Part shown: in pieces, positions 10,877 through 22,960 of the stretch
Layout: each line of letters begins with the position of its first letter
Position numbering within the stretch: the stretch's first letter is position 1
DNA from: Sindora glabra
Lineage: Eukaryota; Streptophyta; Magnoliopsida; Fabales; Fabaceae
Assembly: GCA_020226215.1 (NCBI GenBank)
Contig: CM035231.1
Coordinates: 49,070,876 to 49,134,875, forward strand
Direction: 5' to 3'
Length of the DNA: 64,000 nt
The notes under the pieces: generated by a model
What the model was told of the DNA's origin: nothing
Database searches by the model: none
Seen by the model: only the letters and a program-made list of their open reading frames with translations
Translations under genes and position numbers: made by a program

Positions 10877-11800
10877 GGCTATTTTAGTTATTTTGGATAA
10901 TTCAGACTTGCAGGCTACACGTGTTCCGTAGCATCACTGAACTTGCCTTAGGATGTCCAACTGAAATTGAAAACGGTAGTTAGATTGAGGGGATTTGACT
11001 ATCTCGGTCTAATAAAACTTGGATTTGTGTGGCGGGTCCTGTGTAATTTCAGTCAAATAAGAAATGAAATGGTAAAAGTGAAAGCCTGGAAGCTTTCACT
11101 CTTGTCAACAGAGAGCAAATCTTCTTTGCACCAACTATGCTATGTTCTTAATTCAATAACTAATAAACAAGGATAATTATTAACCTATTTATTTATTAAT
11201 GTTTTAGGATCATTCATATATATATTAAAATTTTAATTTTTTTTAAATTTGCAAAATACTAAAAAAATTATAAATGTTTATAACTATTTTGTATTTATTG
11301 AGTATAATTAAGGATATATGACATAATTAGTGCATGTAAGAATTTCTCTTTAACCAAATGCAGGATACAAATCATTATAATTGCAGTCACAGTTAATAAA
11401 AAATTAAAAGTTTAAAATTTGATAAATAATAAGTTATTAGAAAATCATTTTTACGTTTAATTTTTTATTTTTTATTTTTATTAATAATTTAAAAAAATGT
11501 TTAATTTTTAAAAATTAATCTTGCATTTTGAAAAAAAAATAAGGAGTGTGTTTCTTTGTTGTTTTCAAAATTATTTTTATATAATAAAAATAATTTTTTC
11601 CTTAACAAGAATTTTTGTAGTCTTCCTTTAATGATTGATAATTTGAATGTATAATTTTAAAATAAAAAATAAAAATAATCCTTGAATTTATTTTTAATTT
11701 ATTTTTAATCCTTTATAATAATTTTATGATTAAATTAAAAAATTTTCTTATTTGTTATACTAACTTCTCTTTTTTGTGTTTCAAAAATATTTTTTAAAAG
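10877..11800. other. Unit-A-only AT-rich segment
   Basis: In unit B the flank runs directly from ATTGAAC to CTTGAAATTACTTGG (near 20430). In unit A these sequences are separated by about 920 bp. The extra DNA has one short open frame (10967-11176) with no recognisable domain. No inverted ends were found, so it may be an insertion in A or a deletion in B. Confidence 0.4.
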
Positions 11801-11843
11801 AAATTGCTTAATTGGTTAAGGCTTTGCTATTAGTAAAAATAAT

Positions 11844-12152
11844 GGGTATGTTTGTTTTCTATTTTTAAAAATAATTTTTTATTTTTTATTTTAAAAATAG
11901 AAGAACTTGTTTGATAACTTATTTTTTAAAAATTATTCTCTAAATATGTCACTTAAAAATTTAAAAAATAATTTTTACTTATTTTCTTATTCTAAATAAA
12001 TATTTTCTTATTTACAATACTAATCATCCTCTATTTTTTATATTCTTCCAATTTAAAAATAACTTTCAAGAAAAACATAATTTTTAGAAAATAATTCTTG
12101 AAAACGGTTCTTAAAAATATAAAATTAAAAATATATTTCAAACACAGATACC
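11844..12152. mobile_element. Short MITE absent from unit B
   Basis: The left end GGGTATGTTTGTTTTC is an imperfect inverted match to the right end, whose reverse complement begins GGTATCTGTGTTTGAAA. Unit B has the uninterrupted site at about 20461-20490 (CTATCAGTAAAA followed by ACTATAAATTTTT). A target duplication is not clear. The superfamily is unassigned. Confidence 0.55.
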
Positions 12153-12984
12153 ACTATAAATTTTTTTCTTTCTGGTTCTGTATTACTTGGTCGACTCCTC
12201 AATCATGCAATAAAGACAAACAGCCTCTAAATTGTGGTGAAGCCACGCTTACTCCAAATTTTCTATCAAAAGTCAAAACAATTCTAAATTTAGGTTATGC
12301 CATTTTACAACAATTTCAAAAGTTTCTCGGGAATATTATTTGGGCCTGGTCTGATGGACGCGTAAGTCCGATAATTTAGACAGTAAATTGTACCGAGATT
12401 GCTGCTTCGTGAACTTTATTTTAAAGAGGTGATAATATTAAATTTTTTAAATAAATTTTAATTTTATGATTTATAAATTTTATATACAAAAATTATCTTT
12501 TTTTAATTGTGAGGATGTGATCATAAATTAAAATTTCCGGAAAGGACAAAATTTCTTAATTAGTTAACTAATTTTTGCATATAATCACTTATTTTCATTC
12601 ATCTTCCTATGATCTTTTCATAGAAAATAAGAAAATTTGAATTCAGTAAGGTTCACTAGGTCAAAAACGTATAGATTGAATTTCAAAACTTTAAATGATC
12701 ATAATTTTATGTTCAATTGTCCAGTTTTAGATAAAATTTTTTATTTCATGTAACTTTTCAATATTTATGTGCTTGTAAAACATGGCCTGCTCTTGTTGGT
12801 AAAAAAATATCCTTTTCATTGATTTTTTAATTTTTTTATTTTTTATTATTTTTTCGACTTTAATCTCATTTTTATCAATTCAAATTCATTCGAATCTCAT
12901 ATTAAACTTTTACTCCCCAATTCTTTTGGTGTTTAATAGTGCCATAATAATTTTTTAACAAATAAAATTATTAAAAAATAATAT

Positions 12985-14840
12985 ATTACTATTTATAGAT
13001 TAAATAATATGCTACTATTTTGCTTCAAAATAGTAATACCAACTAAAAATCTCAAATAAATAAATAAATTAAGTCAAATTAACAATCAAACTGTCAAATA
13101 ATAGCATATTACTATTTATTCTTTAGATAGTAATATGTTACTATTTCATTCTAAAATAGTAACACAAATAAAAAATTCTAAATAAATAAAAAAATTAAAT
13201 CTAATTAATAATCAAACTACTAAAAGAAGAGGATGATACTATTTCATTTCAAAACAATAACACTAACCAAAAATTTTAAATAAATAGATAAATTAAGTCT
13301 AATTAATAACTAAACTACCAAATAATAGCATGTTACTATTTATTTTCTGGACAATAACATATTACTTGTTTCGTCCAAAATACTAATACTAACTAAAAAT
13401 TTTAAATAAATAGATAAATCAAGTTTAATTAATAATCAAACTACCAAGAGGAAAAGATGTTATTATTTCATTTCAAAATAATAACAGCAACTAAAAATTT
13501 TAAATAAATGAATAAATCAAGTATAATTAACAATCAAACAGCCAAAAGTAGAGAATGTTATTGTTTATTCTCTAAATAATAACATATTACTATTTCATTC
13601 CAAAACAGTAATACCAACTAAAAATCCTAAATAAATGAAAAAATTAAGTCTACCTAATAATCAAACTGTCAAAAGAAGAGGATGTTATTATTTCATTCTA
13701 AAACAATAACACTAATAAAAAATTTTAATAAATGAAAAAATTAAGTTTAATTAACAAATAAACTGCCAAAAGAAAAGAATGTTATTGTTTCATTCCAAAA
13801 TAGTAACACTAACTAAAAACTCTAAATAAATGAATAAATTAAGTCTAATTAATAATTAAATTATTAAAGAAGAGAATGTTATTATTTTATTTCAAAATAG
13901 TAACACTAATCAAAATTTTAAATAAATAGGATAAATCAAAGTTTAATTAACAATCAAACTAGTTAAAAAAGAAGATGTTACTATTTCATTTCAAAATAGT
14001 AACTACTATTAAAAAATTTCAAATAAATGGAATAAATCAAGTCTAATTAATAATCAAACTGTTAAAGAAGAGGATGTTACTATTTCATTTCGAAAAATAA
14101 TAATATGTTACTATTTTATTCCAAAATAGTAACACTAACTAAAAATACTAAATAAATATATAAGTCAAGTATAATTAATAATCAAACTGTCAAAAGTAAA
14201 GAATGTTATTATTTATTCTCTAGACAATAACATATTACTATTTCGTTCCAAAATAGTAACACTAACTAAAAATTCCTAAATAAATGAAAAAATTAAGTCT
14301 ACTTAACAACTAAACTATCAAAAGAAAAGGATGCTACTATTTCATTCTAAAATAGTAACACTAACCAAAAATTTCAAATGAATGAAAAACTTCAAGTTTA
14401 ATTAACAAATAAACTGTCAAAAGAAAAGAATATTACTGTTTCGTTCCAAAATAGTAACACTAACTAAAAATTCTAAATAAATGAATAAATTAAGTCTAAT
14501 TAATAATTAAATTGTTAAAGAAGAGAATGTTATTATTTTGTTTCAAAACAGTAACACCAATAAAATTTTTACATAAATGGATAAATCAAGTTTAATTAAC
14601 AATCAAACTGTTAAAAAAGAAGATGTTACTATTTTATTTCAAAATAGTAACACTAGTAAAAAATTTCAAATAAATGAATAAATTAAGTCTAATTAACAAT
14701 CAAACTGTCAAAGAAGACGATATTACTATTTCATTTTAAAAATAATAATATATTACTATTTTATTCTAAAATAGTAATACAAACTAAAAATATTAAATAA
14801 ATATATAAATCAAGTTTAATTAACAATCAAACTATCAAAG
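12985..14840. repeat. Hairpin satellite array with ~645-bp higher-order repeat
   Basis: About 17 monomers, marked by anchors like AAGTCTAATTAATAATCAAACTG, recur at ~98-bp or ~126-bp spacing. Each contains a dyad of the form GTTACTATTT, seven bases, AAATAGTAAC. The ~126-bp form carries a second such dyad. Monomer types repeat in the same order from about 13515, 14163 and 14808, giving a six-monomer higher-order unit of about 645 bp. There is no coding frame, and the repeats lack the uniform unique spacers of a CRISPR. Confidence 0.8.
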
Positions 14841-14889
14841 AATTTCAGAAGGGCAGTAACATCAATCAAGAAATAAAAAACACAAGCAA

Positions 14890-15645
14890 ATCAAGTGTAG
14901 TTCACAATTAAACTACTAGAGAGTAATGTATTACTGTTTGAATAGGAAATAGTAATACCTTATTTTTTTTATCTAATTTATTACTGTTTAGGTTTGGAAT
15001 CAGTAAGCATGCATCAAAAAACAAAGAAAAACAAGTAAATTAAGTAAGATTCACTAATAAACTGTCATAAAGTAATGTATTACTATTTAAATAGGAAATA
15101 GTAACACCTCTTTTTTTTAGTCTAATTTGTTATCATTTGGTTGGAATCAGCAACATGAATCAAAAAATAAAGAAACACAGGCAAATCAAGTAAAATTTAT
15201 AGTAAAACTGCCATAAAACTAACATGTTATTGTTTAATAGGAAATAATAACACCTTTTTTTTCTGTTCGGAATCAATAATATGAATTCAAAAAATAAAAA
15301 AATATAGATAAATTAAGTAAGATTCACAATATGTTATTATTAAACAGGAAACTAATAATACCTTATTTTTATTATCTGATTTGTTGTCATTTGGTCAGGA
15401 ATCAGTCACATGAATCAAAAAGCAAAGAAACACAAGCAAATCAAAATTCACAGTGAAACTGCCATAAAATAATGTGATACTATTTGAATAAGAAATAGTA
15501 ACACCTTATTTTTTTTCTGTCTGAAATCAATAACATGAATAAAAAATTAAAAAAAATATAGGCAAATTAAATAAGATTCACAATGAAATTATCATAAAAT
15601 AACGTATTACTATTTGAACAGAAAATAATAACACTTTATTCTTTT
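14890..15645. repeat. Second satellite array, ~125-150-bp units, six copies
   Basis: Units carry an anchor resembling CAAGTAAGATTCACAATGAAA at about 14898, 15040, 15188, 15318, 15442 and 15568. Each has a dyad like GTATTACTGTTT...AAATAGTAATAC followed by a T-rich run. The same family forms the array in module B. Confidence 0.75.
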
Positions 15646-16219
15646 AGTATGACTCAGTTGCCTCTTAGGATTCTTATTTATTTTTATTTTTATCTTACTA
15701 AAAATTTATTTTAATTCCCTAAAAAATTAAATTTTTATTAATTTTATTTATAATTAAAATTTTATATTAATTTAATTTTTATAAAATTAAAATTTTTTTA
15801 ATTTTAATTTTATAAATTTTTAATCTTTTATTTTTAATTTGTATAAGATTTGCTTGACTAGGGTTGCACGGTGATAGATTGCGAATCCTTTATTTCTATT
15901 TCTTATACTTTTATTCTTCTCGAATATACTTTAAGTGTGTGATTTAGACTTATAATTATTTTGGTAAATTCGTGCTCAGCAGGTGCACTTAAATGAGAGA
16001 AAATTTACTTGAGATACCTCGTTGTAATAAATTATAGTAATTGATACCAGCCTGATTTTTTCCTTAATTTAGAATTATTAATTGAATCTTATCACATGTC
16101 CAGGGCCTCCGAGTGGAATTTTCTGGCTCACCTGCCCATACCCAACTGATAATACCCGGAACTGATCGGGGGAGGCGGGTTAAGCTGGTACGCGGGCAGC
16201 AACAAATACAAAATTCAAA

Positions 16220-16990
16220 GGAAAAAATGTGAGTCAATCGGTTTCTAATTTGAATGCTCTGCCCAAATCAAATCATCACCCAACCGAAGCCTACTGCCTA
16301 TAGCCTCAACTTCCTATGCAATCGCTTCAGTGGTGCCATCGATGGCACCAACATCAACCCCATCAATGATGCCCATTTTGATAGATCCATAATTCCCATG
16401 ACCAACGATTCCAACCGTATACATTCGGATGAGTTTTCTATCCCACCAAAATTCGAATGAAACTCATTTCAAATTCAACTCAAATTAACTCATTTTAAAC
16501 TACATTTGTCTTCTCCATCTTGCCGGAAATATCCTCAAGCCCAGGATTTGGTCTTGCCATTGTGCTCTCAGTCACCATTTCAACTCCTGGCGCACTAGCC
16601 ATTATTTTTATCATTTCACAAACGTAACTGTTTCTACTGTTGCTCCTCTTCTGGCCGCCGGCTTCAACACCGAACAGAACGAAAATTCAACGACCCAGAT
16701 GACAATCGCAGTAAGATCGATTTAAATAACATCGAATCGGAAATAACCAAGTCTGCTGGGTACTACAATTCGAGCGGGAATTTTGTCCCTTTTCGGACGC
16801 GGGATGGTCAAAAGGTCAGAGAATGGATTTTGATGGCAGCAATTTGGAGGGAAGGAATAACATATACAACGTATCCTAGAGTGGTGGCCAACCCTATCCG
16901 ACCAAACTTGTTGGAAACCATCGGTGTCCGATATTTTCGGATAGCAGCGGTTGAACGATCAAAATTGAATTAAATTTGGGAGACTTTGGT
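16220..16990 (+). pseudogene. L-type lectin receptor kinase fragment (lectin domain), decayed
   Basis: L-type LecRKs are plasma-membrane receptors with a legume-lectin ectodomain. Frame one gives NFLCNRFSGAIDGTN and MTNDSNRIHSDEF, matching the N-terminal lectin strands. A shifted frame gives TTFVFSILPEI and GFGLAIVLS. Another gives FTNVTVSTVAPLLAAGFNTE. The last gives FNDPDDNRSKIDLNNIES, then GQKVREWI and NPIRPNLL, the end of the lectin domain. At least three frameshifts and a stop (16458-16460) break it. Transmembrane and kinase parts are absent. The corresponding place in unit B (about 22318) lacks the block, so it was inserted in A (about 16118-17050) or deleted in B. It is not functional. 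Confidence 0.8.
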
Positions 16991-17214
16991 TAGATTCGGT
17001 TAGGCCAATACTGATTAACTGGTTCAAGTCAACCGATTTCCAGTAGACTTGTAAACTATAAAATACAATCTCATACAATTTCTTCTTTCTTATACATAAA
17101 ATGAAATATCATGTGACATTATACAATTAATGGGGTGAAGAATGAGACCGAACAAACAAAAATTATTTATAAGAAAAAAATACTTTTACTCTATTAATTT
17201 TTATACAATACATT

Positions 17215-17665
17215 GTACCATTATTATTATTGTTGTTGGCCATCACTATTATTGATTATGACTCTTACTGTTAGTCATTATAATTAATACAGTGATAATT
17301 ACTATTATTTTTATCACTAATGTGATAACAATACTAACTTCATTCATTTCTAGACTGTACTAATATAACAATGATCATCAGCATCATTATTATTAATATA
17401 AAAGAAACATATGATAGCAACATGGATATTGTCACAATGGCAACAATTAACCACTTTCGCTACCATCATTTTCAATAATTATTATTCCTGCCACTTAAAC
17501 ATCATTACTATTATACCTCTAATATCCCATCACCATTATCACTTAATTTGTAACTATTTTCAACCCATCATTATTACTACTACCTAATGGTCAAAATTTC
17601 TTCCGCTATATTTCAACCCATCATTATTACTACTACCTAATGGTCAAAATTTCTTCGGCTATATT
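17215..17665. repeat. Degenerate three-base-periodic (ATT/ATC/ACT) block, unit A
   Basis: A long run of NNT-type triplets such as ATT, ATC, GTT and ACT keeps three-base periodicity for about 300 bp. It ends in a near-perfect 51-bp direct duplication (about 17559-17609 and 17610-17660, one C/G difference). The homologous block lies at about 22500-22960 in unit B. Confidence 0.65.
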
Positions 17666-18742
17666 TAGATTTAAATTTTTATTATTATATATTTTCTGCT
17701 TTAAAAAAATTATGTAACATATAATTATATGTGCCACAAATTAAACATTAAATATTATATATATTCTATCCTATACTATTATATAACTCTTATATTACTG
17801 ACACTTATTCAACACTATAGAATGTATATTCAAATACCTTTATTTGGTTTAAAACGTACTCCTCTTTAAAAATAATATATCCATATCTATCTGAACCGTG
17901 GAATTGAGTCCCTGATGCAAATGCTACGTTCTGTTTGGCTTGGACCTGATGGTATTTCTTGTCTGTATAAATGGTCTAAAGGGTCTTGGGGCCCCAACTA
18001 GCTAGCCTCTCCTTAGTTATCCACAAATAGGAGTAATTGACTGAGCCTATCAAGGAGCTCTGTTCATGATATTGTAGGTTGTTTATTTCTTGATTAACTG
18101 AATTAGTTAATTGACTTTTGTTACTTATACATATAACCTAATCCCGTTACATAAGAAAGAAAAATATGAGTTGTATAATTTTAAATTATGTAGGATAAGA
18201 TAATATATTTTATGATATTTAATTTGTTGTTGTGTATATGATGAAGATCATTCTAGTACCGTAAAAATTGAATGTGAAAAAAAAATCACATTTAAAGACC
18301 ATCAATTAATTTTATGCCAACCTATGATGTAAATTTGTGCTTCCACAATGTCTCCATTAACAAATTAACCAAACAAGTCATTTTTATGGGTGGGATTGCA
18401 GACGTTGTAAAAGTTAGAGAAAACAAAAATTGTTCAAACCAATTCTAATAGGAAAAGAACGAAAACACGCTTGAAGATTTGGGATTAATTCTATTTTGCC
18501 CTATTTAAAAATATGCATAAATATTTGTCATCGTCTGTAATGATAGTATATGTAACGTTAGCCTCAAAGAAGAATGATAACAACGATGAGTTGTGACTTA
18601 AAGATTAAATTCAAATCTAATATTACTATTAGACAACAAATAACAACTCTGAATAGTAAATTCTTTTAAGCACAGAAGAAATTTAGAATTAATGAATGAG
18701 TGGGACACAACACACCTACCAAATTTCCCAGTCTTATATAAA

Positions 18743-20065
18743 TCAACGATATTTTGTAATAATAATAAAAAAATTGCATGGAGGCCGTCGAAGACCTTTC
18801 CAATCCAAGAGATCATCAACAGACAGCTGAAGCTCACGAGTCATCCTCTCAAACACAGCAGATAGCAAGTTGACATCAGACATAGTCCTGTGATCTGAAA
18901 CTTCTCTTGAAATTTCATAGTATTCACCAAGTTTCCACAGTGACGTTGACAATTTTCCAGAAACCTTTGACTCTGTTTCCGTACAAATCACAAAGCAATG
19001 AAGCATAATTAAGTTGATTTTTTACCTTTTAGTTCCATTGCTTTATGTGCAGGGGGCAGGGAATCCAAAAATAACCAGTCAGAAGGAATCTGATGTGAGC
19101 AGCGCTTGAATTCATTGATCAAGAATGGCATGTCAAATCCATTGCGTGCAATGAACAAAGCAAGCCCTCCAGGTGTTTGGTGGCTTTTGATATACTCCAA
19201 CATAATTGGAATCAACTCCACCATCCTAAACAAGACAAACAATTAAGCTTACAGACCTACTGCTCTCAAAATAGTTGCCATCATCTAATGTTAAAAGTCA
19301 TCATTTAAGGTTCACGCCATCCAATGAAGGTTATGCGTATAAGAAAACATGTTGAACCACAAAGGTACACTCAGAGGGCATTACTCAGCCTACAACACCG
19401 ATTCAATTAGCCTTACTGAGAGATCCTTCTGAATAGGGTTGTCTATCAAGAAAGACGTTAAGGATTTAAACCACTAACCAAAAAGAGTCGCAGGATGTTA
19501 TCCAAACCCTTACAACTACCATCCATTATCAAACATGATGAATATTTAATGCAAAACTAACAAATATCATAATCTCAATTGGAATAGATAGCATATACTA
19601 CCTCGAAACTTCCGGTCGTCTCACCATCTCAGTAGTTATACCATGAATACGAGAATTTGCGACATCTTGTTCAGGATTTACTGGAGTTTGAAAACAACTA
19701 TGGACGCCTCCTCGAGGATCCCGAATTGCAATTTCAATCACACGCCCTGCTTTTCTGTCAAGCCCTGTGGTTTCTACATCAAAAACAAACACATCCAAAT
19801 TTTGCTTCGAGTTTTGGCCTGGTAAAGTTGGACTCCAACTGCTGCTGAAGTTCAACACAACAGTTTTATGGCAGTAGTTTTGCAGTGCAAAACTTGGTTT
19901 CCAGCTCCCGGCATTTCTAATGCAACCATATGAAGCTCCATTTGTTATAAACCGTAAATTGCAAGTATGGTTGAAGCGTCCGGAAGTGAGAAACCTTAAC
20001 ATGGAAAAGTTTCGATTCCTGAAGTTGCCCAAAACTTTGGACCCAATGGAAGGAAGAATGCCCAT
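18743..20065 (-). CDS. DPD1: DPD1-like organelle exonuclease, copy B, open but altered
   Basis: Exons on the minus strand are 20065-19602, 19225-19026 and 18972-18743, with GT-AG junctions and consistent phases, giving about 297 residues. The N-terminus MGILPSIGSKVLGNFRNRNF is basic and Ser-rich, as for an organelle transit peptide. Exo I (DVETTGLDR) is intact. In Exo II the usual AHN-x4-FD spacing is reduced to ARN-x-FD: a 6-nt deletion and His to Arg, though the Asp remains. Exo III reads HRTMSD and keeps the catalytic His and Asp. After DDLL an indel replaces the usual C-terminus with a different tail ending near 18743. The five DEDDh residues survive, so some activity is possible, but it may equally be a decaying copy. 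Confidence 0.62.
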
Positions 20066-20489
20066 TATTCAAATTAATAGCAGGAGCAGCAATTTGCATG
20101 AAGCAGAAAGAGAACGTAGTTATATAGAAAATTTGGAGAATGAGGAGAGCTCTGCATCTGTGTAGTGGGCTGATCGTGGGAGTACGTGGGAACGACAAAG
20201 CACAAATATGCGAAGTACTTGCAACAAGGTGGTTCTGTGGCACCAAATGTTGCGGGGTGTGTGCTATTTCCCACTTACCCGACACACAATTTTCAGGGAC
20301 CGGAGTTTCAGAATTAAGGAGATTGGCAAAACAGCAAGTCACATGTATATGGCTGAGCCTGAGATATCATGTTATAGTTTTATGCACAAAGCACAATACC
20401 ATACATTTTAGCCTCATCACCCAGATATTGAACCTCTTGAAATTACTTGGTTTAGGTTTTGCTATCAGTAAAAAAAAATACTATAAATT

Positions 20490-22085
20490 TTTTGGGTATT
20501 TATTTCATACACTACAGCTAATTCCATTTATACAAGGATATATAGAATTGTCCTATGTATTCTATAATATAATTACCTCCAAAATATGATCTATTTTTTT
20601 AAAAAATTTTAATTCATTAATTAAATATGTCACATTCTATTTTTTGTATTTCATATTTTCATTTTTAAGCTTTTTTGGTAATTAGTGAATTCCTAATAAA
20701 AAAGAGCAATTATCTCAATTGTAGGTTTTTCTTATCTTACTAAATTTTTAAGTAAACGTTGAAGAACTATCTTTAAAAAAAATATTATTGCTAATAAAAA
20801 ATGCAATTACATCATTTTTTACTTATCTTTATTTTTTAAAAATTTTTAGAGTTTTTTTAATAAATGGTAACACTTAATTACTTTTCAAAATTTATTTCTT
20901 ATAAAAGAATTTGAATTCAGTAATTAAAGTTGTAATTATTGAATCCAAACCATCCAAATGCATTTTCATAGAATTCATAGCAATCAATAATTAGATGCAA
21001 CAACTACGATTACAATTACAACATCAAATTCATATTTAAAAAAATTACTTCCTATAATTTATAAAAGTATAAATTTTAAAAATAGAAAAGGATAAAATTA
21101 AAAATTGATGCATTGCACATTTTTTATAAGTAATAAACTTTGAATATTTAATTTATAATTTATTAAAATTTTAAAAATCAAAAGAATTAAATTATTGACT
21201 TGTTTCACTTTCTTATAAGTAACAAATTTAAAAAAATATATTTTTTCATAGTTTACTAAAAGAGATTTAAAAGATAAAAAATAATAAAAATTGAAAATGT
21301 GAAATATATTTAATTAAAAATTAAAATTTGTTAAAAATAAAAAATATATTATTTCTTGGAGGTAGTTACATATAAAACATATAGCATAATTTTATGCATC
21401 GCTGGTGTAAATGAAACTACACCAATGGTGCATGAAATAAAAATCCAAATTTTTTCTCTTTCTAATTCTATTTTATTTCAACTTTATTTGATGCAATTAG
21501 TTAATAAACTAGTTGGTAAATGGTGGTTAATAACTAATAAATTAATTATATTAAAAATATTTAATAAAATTAATCATTAAATGAGCTGAAGAATGTAAAA
21601 GCAAATAAAAGGATATATAAATATAAATAAATATATTTATTAAATTAATTTATATATATTTTGATATCAAATTATATTAATATAATTAAAATATTCGTAA
21701 TAAGATTATAGTCATCTAAGATTTAATTAACTATATTTATAACATTACATATTTTTATTTATTTATTATTTAAATAATAATATAATAATTAAAATTTTAA
21801 TTAATTATATTTTATGATATCACATATTTATTTACTTATTTATTATTTATTTATATTAAATTAATAAAAATATGTCAAATATTTATTTACATAATTAAAA
21901 TATAAGTTATCATTTAATTAAGAGAAAAAAGATAAATTTTTAAAAAAATAGAAAATTATTAGCTTACAAATTATAAATTATCTTATAAAACTTATTCAAT
22001 AGACTACTAATTTCTTATATGACAAATATAATTTAATAAAATTAAGAAATTATAAATTAATTTATTTATCGTATAAAATGCACGT
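20490..22085. other. Unit-B-only AT-rich segment
   Basis: Unit A runs from ACTATAAATTTTTT (12153-12166) almost directly to the ACTCCTCAATCATG block (about 12194). In unit B about 1.6 kb separates these points. I see no gene, and no convincing terminal repeats, in this very AT-rich DNA. Confidence 0.4.
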
Positions 22086-22499
22086 GTAATCAACTCGTCA
22101 ATCATCTGACAAGTACATACTGCTTCTAAATTCAAGTAAAGCCCCTCTTACTGCAAACTTTCTGTCAAAAGTCAAAACACTTAGAAATTCAGGTTATGCC
22201 ATTTCACAACAATTTCAAAAGTTAAAACGCTCGTATAAATGCTTGGGAATATCATTTGGGCCTGGTATACTGTGCATGTAAGCCCTAATAATTTAGAATA
22301 ATTAACTGAATACTATCATATATTCAGGTCTCTGAATCATAAAATGTAATCTTATACGATTTCTCCTTTCTTATACATGAAATGTCACGTAACATTACAC
22401 TTAATAAGGTGAAAGATAAGAGGATAAGACTTGTAATAAACAAAATTTATTTAAAAAATACTTCTACCTCACTAATTCCATCACAATTCGTCCCATAAC

Positions 22500-22960
22500 A
22501 TAATTGTTGCGGTTGACTATCACTCCCACAATTGATCATCACCAATTTGATGATAATTACCACTATCTTTCTTATTAATGTAACTTTAGTAAAAGATGTC
22601 ATTACCAAACCATCACCCACTAAGTATAATTGCTATAGCAATGATCATCATAATCAATGACATTAATGTGACAGAAACATACAACTATCATTACCATCAG
22701 TATAAATATTCATAATCAATGACATTAATGTGACAGAAACATACAACTATCATTACCATCAGTATAAATATAGTTATAATGACAATAATTGTCATTGATT
22801 CTTGTAAATTTTATCGTTAACAATTATTCTCACTGTCATCATTATCCACTATTGATATCATTACATTACTATTACTTAGATATCATTATCATCATACCTC
22901 TTTTTTTCCTTCATTATATTGACTATTATTATTATTGGTCAACAATTTCTATCTGCCATA
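22500..22960. repeat. Degenerate three-base-periodic block, unit B
   Basis: This is the homologue of the 17215-17665 block, again made of NNT-type triplets. It contains its own direct duplication of about 62 bp (about 22645-22706 and 22707-22768), different from the one in unit A. Confidence 0.62.

Larger units (their letters stand above)
12381..16064. mobile_element. Satellite-bearing mobile module, copy A (3.7 kb)
   Basis: The module is flanked by the identical 9-bp repeat TAATTTAGA (12372-12380 and 16065-16073). Unit B has a single TAATTTAGA at 22289-22297 with matching flanks on both sides, which is an empty site. Inside are a ~600-bp left region shared with module B, two tandem arrays and a ~400-bp right region also shared. 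No transposase and no clear terminal inverted repeats are visible. A 9-bp target duplication suggests a Mutator-like element, possibly of the non-TIR kind; that is inference. Confidence 0.65.
6960..18190. repeat. Segmental tandem duplication, unit A
   Basis: Blocks found here recur in the same order in unit B (about 18250-25835): the DPD1-like gene (8939-10411 against 18743-20065), its upstream flank (10741-10876 against 20278-20430), a block at 12180-12380 against 22090-22300, a trinucleotide-rich block (17050-17880 against 22335-23345) and the right end (17890-18190 against 25540-25830). Differences are mostly insertions present in one unit only. The divergence of unique flanks suggests an old duplication. 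The exact left edge is uncertain. Confidence 0.82.

Noticed and set aside
12985..15640. CRISPR array
   Set aside because: Units are 98-150-bp diverged AT-rich monomers without constant repeats and unique spacers, and the DNA is plant nuclear.
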